The notes under the pieces: generated by a model
What the model saw: only the letters and a program-made list of their open reading frames with translations
The model's database searches: none
What the model was told of the DNA's origin: nothing
Origin: Peptococcaceae bacterium UBA5752
Lineage (GTDB): Bacteria; Bacillota; Dehalobacteriia; UBA4068
Reading direction: 5' to 3'
Assembly (NCBI GenBank): GCA_002419055.1
Contig: DIFI01000007.1
Coordinates: forward strand, 1-64,000
Length of the DNA stretch: 64,000 bases
In this document: piece after piece, positions 25,091 to 33,639 of the stretch
Layout of the letters: each line of letters opens with the position of its first letter
Position numbering within the stretch: the first letter of the stretch is position 1
Position numbers and translations under genes: made by a program

Positions 25091-26176
25091 CTAATGATAA
25101 GAGGCAATAATTGTGCCGCCACCGACCACGATATCATCATCGTAAAGTACAACAGCCTGACCGTTGGCAATTGCACTTTGCGGTTCTTCAAATTCGATAT
25201 GAACCTTGTCAGGTAAAATCTGTGTTACTGTTGCCCATTGTTCATTTTGTTTGTATCTAACTTTAGCTTTAACGCGTAGCGGCGGGGCGGGATTTTCAAT
25301 ACTTATCCAATTAAAGCCGGTTGCGTCAAGTGATTTTGAAAACAAATCGTAGCTATCGCCAAGCATCACAGTATTACTTTCTTTGCAGATTGAACAAACA
25401 TACATCGGTTTAGAGGCAGCAATTCCCAAACCTTTCCGTTGTCCGACAGTATAGCGGGTAATACCTTTATGTTCTCCTATGATATTACCGTGCCGATCAA
25501 TAAAATTACCGCTTTGATATTTTTTGCCCGTATAGTTTTCGATAAATTTCGCATAATCACCGTCAGGCACAAAACAAATATCCTGACTGTCATGCTTTTT
25601 TGCATTGACAAAGACGTTTGCTTCGGCAATAGCACGTGTTTGAGTTTTAAGAAGTTCGCCAAGCGGAAATATGGTGTGGGCAAGCTGTTGCTGTGTCATT
25701 GAGTAAAGAACGTAGCTTTGATCTTTAGTATTGTCTATGGCTTTTTTGAGAAGATATCGATGATATTTTTCGCTGTATTCTATTCTTGCATAATGTCCTG
25801 TAACAATATAATCACATCCGAGTTCCTTGGCACGGGCATACAGCTTATCAAATTTTAAGTAGCGGTTGCAGTCAATACATGGGTTTGGTGTCGCACCGTT
25901 TTCATATGCATTTATAAACCTTTCAATTACCTGAGACTTGAAATCAGTTGTGAAATTAAAGACATAGTACGGTATACCAAGTTTAAAAGCCACGCTTCTG
26001 GCGTCTTCAACATCACTGAGTGAACAACAGGAGTTTTCACGGTTGATACCAATATCATCATTCTCAAATAGCTTCATAGTGACGCCGATGCCCTCAAAGC
26101 CCTGTTCTTTTATCAAATAAGCGGAGACGCTGCTGTCAACGCCGCCGCTCATCGCAATGATTGCTTTGTTATTCAT
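25091..26176 (-). CDS. mnmA: tRNA-specific 2-thiouridylase
   Basis: 361 aa, full length. It has the PP-loop ATPase motif AMSGGVDSSVSAYL and the catalytic cysteines in the NPCIDCNRYLKF and SQDICFVPDG motifs. The central and C-terminal beta domains are complete. It thiolates U34 of Lys, Glu and Gln tRNAs, taking sulfur from a cysteine desulfurase. The nifS-like gene two genes upstream in the same operon is the natural donor. Confidence 0.96.
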   Translation of the reverse strand: MNNKAIIAMSGGVDSSVSAYLIKEQGFEGIGVTMKLFENDDIGINRENSCCSLSDVEDARSVAFKLGIPYYVFNFTTDFKSQVIERFINAYENGATPNPCIDCNRYLKFDKLYARAKELGCDYIVTGHYARIEYSEKYHRYLLKKAIDNTKDQSYVLYSMTQQQLAHTIFPLGELLKTQTRAIAEANVFVNAKKHDSQDICFVPDGDYAKFIENYTGKKYQSGNFIDRHGNIIGEHKGITRYTVGQRKGLGIAASKPMYVCSICKESNTVMLGDSYDLFSKSLDATGFNWISIENPAPPLRVKAKVRYKQNEQWATVTQILPDKVHIEFEEPQSAIANGQAVVLYDDDIVVGGGTIIASYH

Positions 26177-26194
26177 AAATTTGTCCTTATATAA

Positions 26195-27109
26195 TTATCC
26201 GAGTCTTATCATTTCGTTAATGCATTTTTTTGCCCCATTTATAACTTCGGCATCTAATACTATTTCTTCTCCGCCGAATCCGTTAAGACAATTAAGAACG
26301 CCAGGTAGGGTTGTTATCTTCATGTTATTACAAACCATGTCTTTGGATAAAGAGTAGAATTTTTTGTCGGGACATTCATATTGCAGATGTTCCGCTATAC
26401 TGTTTTCAGTTCCGATAATAAATTCTTTTGCCGTGCTATTTTTGGCATAATCCATAATTGCGGATGTGCTGCCAACATAATCTGCATGTTTCACTACATC
26501 GGGTATACATTCCGGGTGAACAAGCATCAACGCATCAGGATGCAGGTTTTTATTTTTAATTGCTTCCTTTTCGGAGATCTTAGCGTGTGTAGGACAGCCG
26601 CCCTGAACGAGCTTAATGTTTTTTTCGGGCAACTGTTTGGCAATATAAGCGCCAAGGTTACGATCAGGAATAAACAAAATATTATTATTTGCGATTTTGC
26701 TGATTATTTTAACGGCCGATGAAGAAGTTACGCAAACATCACAAACAGTTTTCAACTCTGCCGTTGTATTGATGTATGCAACAACAGCATAATCCGGATA
26801 TTTTTCTTTCATCTGGCAGACCATTTCTTTATCTAACTGGTCCGCCATCGGACAACCGGCATCGGGATTAGCCAGAAACACCCTCTTATCGGGGGATAAG
26901 ATTTTCACAGTTTCTGCCATAAAACGAACGCCGCACATGATGACTGTTTTTTGAGGAGCTTTCGCAGCCATAGTGCTTAATCCAAAGGAATCACCGGTAA
27001 AATCAGCTATTTCAATAATTTCTCTTGACTGATAACTGTGAGCAAGAATACCAATGTTTCTTTCCTTTTTTAAACGGATTATTTCATCTTGCATATCTCT
27101 TATATTCAT
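26195..27109 (-). CDS. nadA: Quinolinate synthase A
   Basis: 304 aa. Conserved stretches are ILAHSYQSREI, MCGVRFMAETVKIL, the YINTTAELK and CVTSSSAVK region, HPECIPDV and PGVLNCLNG. The three [4Fe-4S] cysteines (in MCGVRF, HPEC and LNCLNG) are present. It condenses iminoaspartate with dihydroxyacetone phosphate for NAD synthesis. No nadB or nadC is next to it. Its place directly after nifS and nifU fits its need for an Fe-S cluster. Confidence 0.95.
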   Translation of the reverse strand: MNIRDMQDEIIRLKKERNIGILAHSYQSREIIEIADFTGDSFGLSTMAAKAPQKTVIMCGVRFMAETVKILSPDKRVFLANPDAGCPMADQLDKEMVCQMKEKYPDYAVVAYINTTAELKTVCDVCVTSSSAVKIISKIANNNILFIPDRNLGAYIAKQLPEKNIKLVQGGCPTHAKISEKEAIKNKNLHPDALMLVHPECIPDVVKHADYVGSTSAIMDYAKNSTAKEFIIGTENSIAEHLQYECPDKKFYSLSKDMVCNNMKITTLPGVLNCLNGFGGEEIVLDAEVINGAKKCINEMIRLG

Positions 27110-27121
27110 GTTATATCTCCG

Positions 27122-27526
27122 TTAATGTTTTACATTAAATAGGCTGCTATCATATTGAATGTGGTTTTTGTCATAATAATCTTTTATAGCAGCTTTTACC
27201 GCTTCTTCTGCCAGTACCGAACAATGAATTTTATGCGCGGGTAGCCCGTCAAGCGCTTCCACAACTGCTTTATTGGAAAGTTCAAGCGCTTCATTTATGG
27301 ATTTACCTTTAATCATTTCCGTTGCGATACTGCTTGAGGCAATTGCAGATCCGCAGCCGAAGGTATGGAATTTAACATCGGTAATAATATCGTTTTCTAT
27401 TTTGAGATATATTTTCATGATGTCTCCGCATACCGTGTTACCAACCTCACCAATACCGTTGGCATCTTCAATAGTCCCTACATTACGAGGATTCAAAAAA
27501 TGATCCATCACTTTTTCACTATACAT
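27122..27526 (-). CDS. nifU: IscU/NifU-type Fe-S cluster scaffold
   Basis: 134 aa from the second ATG (MYSEKVMDHF), which is correctly spaced from GAGGG. The first in-frame ATG at 27541 overlaps the nifS stop. It has the three cluster-binding cysteines in NTVCGDIMK, FGCGSAIASSS and HCSVLAEEA. It lacks the extra domains of nitrogenase NifU. It receives sulfur from the adjacent desulfurase and passes clusters to clients such as NadA. Confidence 0.93.
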   Translation of the reverse strand: MYSEKVMDHFLNPRNVGTIEDANGIGEVGNTVCGDIMKIYLKIENDIITDVKFHTFGCGSAIASSSIATEMIKGKSINEALELSNKAVVEALDGLPAHKIHCSVLAEEAVKAAIKDYYDKNHIQYDSSLFNVKH

Positions 27527-27540
27527 ATTTTTATCCCTCA

Positions 27541-28716
27541 TTAAGCTTTCATTTTTTCAAAAAGAGGTGACATTTCTCTTAATTTTTCCACGATGGGGGG
27601 AAGCACTTCTAAAAGATAATCGATATCCTCCTGGGTGTTTTCATCTCCCAATGACAATCTTAAAGAACCGTGAGCAATTTCATGCGGAAGTCCAATTGCC
27701 AACAAAACATGAGATGCATCCAAAGAACCGGATGTACAGGCCGAGCCGCTGGATGCTGCTATGCCATTTTTATTCAGTAACAGCAAAAGAGACTCTCCTT
27801 CGATATATTCAAACGATATATTCACATTTCCAGGCAGCCGTTGATTCCTGTGTCCATTAAGTTTCGCATATGGAATTGTTTTAATGATTTCGGAAATGGT
27901 TCTATCTCTTAATTCCACTAATTTCGCATTGTATGCATCAATATTGGCAGAGGCAATTTCAATAGCTTTTCCCAATCCGACAATGCCCGGGATGTTTTCA
28001 GTGCTTGCTCTTTTACCTCTTTCCTGAGCGCCGCCGTGCATGAAGGATGTGATTTTTGTTCCTTTTCTGACATACAAGCAGCCGATGCCCTTTGGCCCGT
28101 AAAATTTATGTCCGGAAATGGATAGCAGGTCAATATTCATGTCTTTAACGTTGATGTGGACGTTGCCGATAGCTTGTACAGCATCTGTGTGAAAATATAC
28201 ACCCTTTTCGCGGGCTATTTTACCGATTTCGTCAATCGGTTGGATCGTACCGATTTCATTGTTAGCGAACATTACCGAAATCAGTACTGTATCGGGACGA
28301 ATCGCTGACTCCACCTGTCCCGGATCAACAAGTCCGTCTTTGTCCACCGGAATGTACGTGACTTCAAATCCTTCTTTTTCTAAGAATTGACAAGAATGAA
28401 GTATTGCATGATGCTCAATTGCAGTGGTGATAATGTGTTTGCCTTTTTCCCGGTTTGCATAGGCGATTCCTTTTATAGCCCAGTTATCAGATTCAGAACC
28501 GGAACCGGTAAAAAAGATTTCTTGTGGATTGGCACCAAGTGCTAAGGCTACTTTTTCGCGTGCTTCATCAATAGCTTTTTTACTCTCTTGTCCTAAAGAA
28601 TAGATTGTTGATGCATTACCGTATTTTTCAGTAAAATAGGGCAACATTGCTTCGAGGACTTGTGGTTTTACAGCGGTTGTTGAGGCATGATCAAAATAAA
28701 TAAATTTATTATTCAT
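27541..28716 (-). CDS. nifS: Cysteine desulfurase (NifS/IscS family)
   Basis: 391 aa from ATG 28716. The upstream in-frame ATG contains the GGAGAG ribosome site. It has YFDHASTTAVKPQVLEAM, HTDAVQAIGN, the PLP lysine in SISGHKFYGPKGIG, and a flexible loop with the persulfide cysteine in SSGSACTSGSLDASH, which marks the IscS/NifS group I type. It removes sulfur from cysteine and feeds the scaffold gene directly downstream and, in the same operon, MnmA. Confidence 0.95.
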   Translation of the reverse strand: MNNKFIYFDHASTTAVKPQVLEAMLPYFTEKYGNASTIYSLGQESKKAIDEAREKVALALGANPQEIFFTGSGSESDNWAIKGIAYANREKGKHIITTAIEHHAILHSCQFLEKEGFEVTYIPVDKDGLVDPGQVESAIRPDTVLISVMFANNEIGTIQPIDEIGKIAREKGVYFHTDAVQAIGNVHINVKDMNIDLLSISGHKFYGPKGIGCLYVRKGTKITSFMHGGAQERGKRASTENIPGIVGLGKAIEIASANIDAYNAKLVELRDRTISEIIKTIPYAKLNGHRNQRLPGNVNISFEYIEGESLLLLLNKNGIAASSGSACTSGSLDASHVLLAIGLPHEIAHGSLRLSLGDENTQEDIDYLLEVLPPIVEKLREMSPLFEKMKA

Positions 28717-28749
28717 ATTTAATCTCTCCATTTATCTAAAAAATATTGT

Positions 28750-29646
28750 TTAATCAAGACCTTTAATTTTACATTTGACCTCATATTGAACCAATTCTGT
28801 GATGGTCGGGTTTTTACCGCAAAGGGGACAACGCTCACTTTTTTCTAATCTAATTTCATTCCATTTTAGGGTTGAACCATCAAAATGTATTATTCTATCG
28901 TCTAGTAATTTACCAAAACCTACAATTATCTTTACAACTTCCATTGCTTGAACGGAACCAATAATACCGGTTACCATGCCAAAGACACCCACATCGCTAC
29001 AGGTCTGCAAAACGCCATCCTTCGGAGGAAATGGCATTAAACATCTGAAGCAAGGTGATTTGTTTGGCAAGATAGTTCTGACTATACCATAAGATTCCAT
29101 CGCTCCACCTGTGACGAGGGGTTTTTTCAGGAAATAACAGCAATCGCTGACGACATACCTTGAAGGAATATTATCGAGGGCATCCACGATTACATCATAG
29201 TCCTGAATGATTTCCTCCGCATTGTCAACGTTGATCCGAATTGGATATTTGATTATTTTTACATCCGGATTAAGTTTAAGCAAGGCTTCTTGGGCAACAT
29301 CCACCTTCTTTTTCCCTACGTCGTCGGTACCGAACAATACCTGCCTGTTCAGATTCGAAATACCAATTGTATCAAAGTCAACGATACCGATTGTTCCGAC
29401 TCCAGCACCGGCAAGGTAAGTTAGGATGGGGCATCCCAGTCCGCCGGCACCAACCACCAGAACTTTGGAATTGAGTAGTTTGGTCTGCCCCTCATATCCT
29501 ATTTGTTTTAATATAACTTGCCGAGAATATCTTAATTTCTTATTTACATCCCAATCCGGGCTTTCTTCTTTTATAGTATCTGTTGTAATGGTTTCTTGTT
29601 CGGCCTGTGCAGCTGTATTTTGTCTGCAATTAATATTATCATTCAT
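28750..29646 (-). CDS. ThiF/MoeB-family E1-like adenylyltransferase
   Basis: 298 aa from ATG 29646. The GTG 9 nt upstream overlaps the AAGGTG site. Residues about 40-290 are the E1 fold: VVGAGGLGCPILTYLAGAGVG, the IVDFDTIGISNLNRQ nucleotide site, a catalytic-type Cys in LQTCSDVGVFG, and CxxC zinc pairs (CFRC, CPLC). It adenylates the C-terminal Gly of a ThiS/MoaD-type carrier. No carrier gene is in this operon, but a MoaD-like gene lies at 36316. Its place between cysK and nifS suggests a sulfur-carrier step, possibly in cysteine or methionine synthesis. Confidence 0.88.
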   Translation of the reverse strand: MNDNINCRQNTAAQAEQETITTDTIKEESPDWDVNKKLRYSRQVILKQIGYEGQTKLLNSKVLVVGAGGLGCPILTYLAGAGVGTIGIVDFDTIGISNLNRQVLFGTDDVGKKKVDVAQEALLKLNPDVKIIKYPIRINVDNAEEIIQDYDVIVDALDNIPSRYVVSDCCYFLKKPLVTGGAMESYGIVRTILPNKSPCFRCLMPFPPKDGVLQTCSDVGVFGMVTGIIGSVQAMEVVKIIVGFGKLLDDRIIHFDGSTLKWNEIRLEKSERCPLCGKNPTITELVQYEVKCKIKGLD

Positions 29647-29731
29647 AATTCGCACCTTAACCTTTCGAACAATTTGCCCTTTGTATTATAAGTTGAAGAT
29701 GTCGACAAGTTATAATATCGTATTACCTGTT

Positions 29732-30661
29732 TTACTCTGAAAACATGGGGGTAGAAAGATATCTTTCTCCGGTGTCGGGAAGCAGAGTTACAATAGTTTT
29801 ACCTTTGCCCTCGGGGCGTTTTGCAATTTGCGTAGCGGCCCATAGCGCGGATCCCGATGATATCCCTACAAGCAAGCCCTCCCTTTGTGCCAGTTCTTTA
29901 CCTATAGCGAATGCGTCCTCGTTTTCAACTGTAATAATTTCATCGTATATTTTGGTATTGAGAACATCGGGGACAAATCCCGCGCCTATACCCTGAATCT
30001 TATGACTGCCGGCGATACCTTTTGAGAGCACGGGGGAGCCGGAAGGCTCGACGGCTACGACTTTAATATTTGGATTCTTCGACTTCAAATACTCACCAAC
30101 ACCGGTGATTGTACCTCCCGTGCCGATACCTGAAACAAATACATCAACAGTACCATCTGTATCTTCCCAGATTTCCGGGCCAGTTGTCCTTTTATGGATC
30201 AACGGGTTTGCGGGATTGACGAATTGGCCGGGTATGAAGCTATCCGCAATTGTTGTAGCAAGCTCATCAGCTTTAGCGATAGCGCCTTTCATGCCTTTAG
30301 AACCTTCAGTGAGTACAATCTCGGCACCATAAGCTTTCAGTAAATTTCTTCGCTCAATACTCATAGTTTCGGGCATGGTTAGAATGATCCTGTAACCCTT
30401 TGCTGCCGCAAATGCAGCAAGTCCTATGCCAGTATTCCCACTTGTAGGCTCAATAATAACAGAATTTGGTTTTAAGAGTCCTTTTGCTTCGGCATCATCT
30501 ATCATTGCCTTGGCAATTCTGTCTTTTACGCTGCCGGCGGGATTAAAATATTCAAGCTTAGCAAGAATAGTTGCGTTAATATTGTTGGCTTTTTCATAAT
30601 TGGTCAGTTCCAGAAGCGGAGTATGCCCAATAAGTTCTGTTATGGTTTTATAAATGTTCAT
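29732..30661 (-). CDS. cysK: Cysteine synthase (O-acetylserine sulfhydrylase)
   Basis: 309 aa. It has the PLP lysine in YFNPAGSVKDRIAKAM, the substrate loop TSGNTGIGLAAF, the phosphate-binding GTGGTITGVGEYLK and the C-terminal LPDTGERYLS. It makes cysteine from O-acetylserine and sulfide or a carrier thiocarboxylate. It lies 17 nt after metY, with no cysE in the window. Confidence 0.96.
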   Translation of the reverse strand: MNIYKTITELIGHTPLLELTNYEKANNINATILAKLEYFNPAGSVKDRIAKAMIDDAEAKGLLKPNSVIIEPTSGNTGIGLAAFAAAKGYRIILTMPETMSIERRNLLKAYGAEIVLTEGSKGMKGAIAKADELATTIADSFIPGQFVNPANPLIHKRTTGPEIWEDTDGTVDVFVSGIGTGGTITGVGEYLKSKNPNIKVVAVEPSGSPVLSKGIAGSHKIQGIGAGFVPDVLNTKIYDEIITVENEDAFAIGKELAQREGLLVGISSGSALWAATQIAKRPEGKGKTIVTLLPDTGERYLSTPMFSE

Positions 30662-30678
30662 TTGTATCTCCTCCTATA

Positions 30679-31968
30679 TTATTTAATAGATTCAAAGCCG
30701 TAAGCTAAATCTGCAATAATATCATCAATATGCTCAGTACCGATTGATAAGCGAATAGTGTTTGGCTTGATGCCCGAATTAAGCAATTCCTCCGTGCTCA
30801 TTTGGGAATGGGTTGTGGATGCGGGATGAATTACTAACGATTTTACATCTGCAACGTTTGCCAGCAGGGAGAATAGTTTTAGGCTTTCGCAGAATTTCTT
30901 AGCCTCCTCGGAACCGCCTTTTATTTCAAATGTGAAGATGGAACCGGCACCTATAGGAAAATATTTTGTATAAAGGGCATGATCTCTATGATTTGAAAGT
31001 GCGGGATGATTTACTTTTTCAACCTGTGGATGCTTAGAAAGATATGCTATGACTTTCAATGCGTTTTCTACATGGCGTTCAACGCGAAGCGAGAGAGTTT
31101 CAATCCCCTGAAGCAGTAAAAATGAATTAAACGGGCTGATTGTCGCACCCGTATCTCGCATCAATGTGGTGCGAATTTTGGTTATATAGGCGAGATTCCC
31201 AATTGCTTCGGTGAAAATAATACCGTGATAACTGGGATTGGGTTTTGAAAGACCCGGAAACTTATCGTTTTGTGCCCAGTCAAACTTTCCGCTGTCGATA
31301 ATTACTCCGCCCATTACTGTGCCATGCCCGCCGATGAATTTTGTTGCCGAATGTACAATAATATCAGCGCCGTATTCAATCGGACGAAGAAGATAAGGAG
31401 TAGCAAAAGTATTATCAATGATTAAGGGGATGCCGTTTTTATGAGCTATTTGTGCTACTGCTGCGATGTCAATAATATCGATATTAGGATTACCCATGCT
31501 TTCAATGAAAATTGCCTTTGTGTTTGATTTGATTGCATTTGTAAAATTGCTGTTATTGCTTCCATCAACGAAGGTGGTTTCTATACCAAATTCCCGAAAG
31601 GTGTTGGCAAAGAGATTAAATGTGCCGCCGTAAATAGTGTTGGAAGAAACTATGTGGTCACCTGATTTGGCAATGTTCTGAATAGCATAGGCGATTGCAG
31701 CTGATCCGGAAGAGGTTGCCAATGCTGCAGCGCCGCCTTCTAGGGATGCTATTCTTTGTTCAAATACATCGGAAGTTGGATTCATCAGTCTTGTATATAT
31801 ATTGCCGCCTTCGGTCAAGGCAAATCTACCTGCGGCCTGAGAGCTGTCCTTAAATACATAGGAAGTTGTGGCATAAATAGGCACTGCTCTGGCATCGGTT
31901 GCACTATCGGGATTTTCTTGCCCTACATGAAGTTGAAGGGTTTCAAACTTGTATTTACTGTTGCTCAT
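30679..31968 (-). CDS. metY: O-acetylhomoserine sulfhydrylase (MetY type)
   Basis: 429 aa, which is the longer O-acetylhomoserine sulfhydrylase length rather than the roughly 380 aa of MetB/MetC. It has ETLQLHVGQENPDSATDARAVP at the N-terminus, TRLMNPTSDVFEQRIA, the PLP lysine in IVHSATKFIGGHGTVMGG, and the C-terminal VIHPASTTHSQMS loop. It makes homocysteine directly from sulfide. With metA at the operon end, it forms the direct-sulfhydrylation branch of methionine synthesis. Confidence 0.94.
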   Translation of the reverse strand: MSNSKYKFETLQLHVGQENPDSATDARAVPIYATTSYVFKDSSQAAGRFALTEGGNIYTRLMNPTSDVFEQRIASLEGGAAALATSSGSAAIAYAIQNIAKSGDHIVSSNTIYGGTFNLFANTFREFGIETTFVDGSNNSNFTNAIKSNTKAIFIESMGNPNIDIIDIAAVAQIAHKNGIPLIIDNTFATPYLLRPIEYGADIIVHSATKFIGGHGTVMGGVIIDSGKFDWAQNDKFPGLSKPNPSYHGIIFTEAIGNLAYITKIRTTLMRDTGATISPFNSFLLLQGIETLSLRVERHVENALKVIAYLSKHPQVEKVNHPALSNHRDHALYTKYFPIGAGSIFTFEIKGGSEEAKKFCESLKLFSLLANVADVKSLVIHPASTTHSQMSTEELLNSGIKPNTIRLSIGTEHIDDIIADLAYGFESIK

Positions 31969-31990
31969 TTTTCATTTTCACGCTCCTTAA

Positions 31991-32019
31991 ATTTCTATTC
32001 ATATAAATCCTATAGAAAT
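31991..32019 (-). promoter_or_regulatory. Inverted repeat in the metY leader, possible Rrf2 operator
   Basis: ATTTCTAT (31991-31998) and ATAGAAAT (32012-32019) are exact complements around a 13-nt spacer. They lie just before the AAGGAG site of metY and downstream of a TATAAT-like element. It may be an operator or a leader hairpin. Confidence 0.4.
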
Positions 32020-32063
32020 TATATGAATTATAATATATCATAATTCTCCTGTCAAGAGATTTT

Positions 32064-32501
32064 TTAAATAATATAATCATTTCCTTTAAATTCATTTTGT
32101 TGCCTAATCAAATCTTCTACAGTAACACTTTCAAGATAATCATTAATTAAATTATCAAGTTTTTGCCACATGGGAAGAGTAATACAATGCGCAGATCTTG
32201 AACATTGATTTGCATCACTATCAAGACAAGCTACAGGCGAAAGACTACCTTCTGTAAGTTTAAGAATTGATCCGATTGTATAATCACCGGGAACTTTTGC
32301 AAGTTTATAGCCACCGCTCTTACCTCGCATACTTAACACGAAACCTGCTCTGCATAACATACCAATAATTGTTTCCAGGTATTTCAAAGAAATCTCCTGA
32401 CGCTCGGAAATTTCTTTAAGAGGAACGAATTCTTCGATGTTATTTTGAGCTAAATCTATCATGACACGTAAGGCATAACGCCCCTTTGTTGATATTTTCA
32501 T
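32064..32501 (-). CDS. Rrf2-family regulator (CymR/IscR type)
   Basis: 145 aa from ATG 32501, seven bases after AAAGGAGGT. It has the winged helix (STKGRYALRVMIDLAQ, EISLKYLETIIGML, RGKSGGYKLA). Three cysteines in VACLDSDANQCSRSAHC match the IscR-like Fe-S or sensor cluster rather than plain CymR. It sits at the head of the sulfur/Fe-S operon and probably controls it and itself in response to cysteine or Fe-S status. Confidence 0.9.
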   Translation of the reverse strand: MKISTKGRYALRVMIDLAQNNIEEFVPLKEISERQEISLKYLETIIGMLCRAGFVLSMRGKSGGYKLAKVPGDYTIGSILKLTEGSLSPVACLDSDANQCSRSAHCITLPMWQKLDNLINDYLESVTVEDLIRQQNEFKGNDYII

Positions 32502-32517
32502 TAGCAAACCTCCTTTA

Positions 32518-32545
32518 TACCTATTATATCATAGGAATAATAGGA
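32518..32545 (-). promoter_or_regulatory. Promoter/operator region of the sulfur operon
   Basis: On the minus strand a TATAAT -10 lies inside the inverted repeat CCTAT (32520-32524)/ATAGG (32531-32535), preceded by direct repeats of TTCCTAT. Overlap of the -10 with repeats suggests autoregulation by the Rrf2 protein. Confidence 0.5.
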
Positions 32546-33639
32546 ATTAAATGCATTCAATGAATTTTATTTAATACCCCAAATTAGTAATACTTTATCT
32601 CAAATATTTCATCCACTAACTGAATATACGAATGCCTATTTTCATAAGTGGCTTGCATGACACGTTATAATCATTATCCTTTAATGGTAAGTTACTTAGT
32701 CCCTGTCCCTGCAGGAGTACTGTGCAAATTATCTGAATCAAATGAAAATTAGCATATTTACATATTAGTCGTTTATTTCTTAGTTTCTGCACTTATTTTA
32801 TACATTATCACATATTACGATAAATAATAGTTAATATAGCGTAATAGTATTTTAAAGACTTTAATAGCCACCCGCAGTATGAAGAAATAAATTTATAAGG
32901 TTTAATTTAGTATACTGCGGCGTTTTTTTACTAGTTTCGATTAAATATCCATGAAACTGCAGCTAACCCATATGATGTGACCTTGACCTAGTAAGTTTTT
33001 TCGTGGTAGCATCTAATTGAGGATTAAAAAATTAGCATACGTTAATAATCGGCAGATTAGATCTTAATTCATTGCTCATGCAAATTACTAATAGCGGGTT
33101 ATCTGGACAGCAAATCCTGGAAGCGCATTTTGACAAACATGTTTTGTTATTATTCCTGAGTGTTGCCCGGAAACTTAAAGGATTATGGTCTTAAGAAAAA
33201 CTGATTATTTGACCATGTTCTGGCGGCATATTGTCATTACATATAATAGTTGTTAGTAAGGTGCTTTAGTACTTTTTGTCGACAGAGAAAAAACAATTAT
33301 AAACAAAAGGAGAGTGTGACTAAGTTAGTTATCTAAGCGGGTGATAGTGTATCATTCCACAAAAGCTGAGGCCACGACAGGCTACAAACTTAAAATTACA
33401 ATCGTGTCTCAGCAGAAGCTTCTTTGTCGTAATATGCGGAAATCGGAAGTAGCAATCCTTCTGGTAGTGTCAGATGAAGGGAGGTGAAGAACCGGTCTTT
33501 TTCAGGATAGTCCTGCCTGAAGTAACTATCTTATTTGTTGGAGTGTGATATTATTTTTTGTCTACCTGAAAAAGAGAGAAATAGTTGATAGTGCTAATTC
33601 CAATCAAATAAAAATATTCAAGGGAGGGGAGAGAAGTAA
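32546..33639. other. About 1.1 kb without recognisable genes
   Basis: This region is A/T-rich with no credible ORF. A hairpin CCGCAGTAT (32872-32880)/ATACTGCGG (32912-32920) followed by seven T looks like an orphan plus-strand terminator. The part from 33300 to 33600 is G-richer and has several ribosome-site-like purine tracts and short inverted repeats, as in a structured leader RNA of the downstream symporter gene. I cannot match it to a known riboswitch or intron. Confidence 0.4.

Noticed and set aside
33300..33620. Group II intron or known riboswitch before the symporter gene
   Set aside because: No domain V hairpin, intron boundary motif, maturase or recognised aptamer core could be found.
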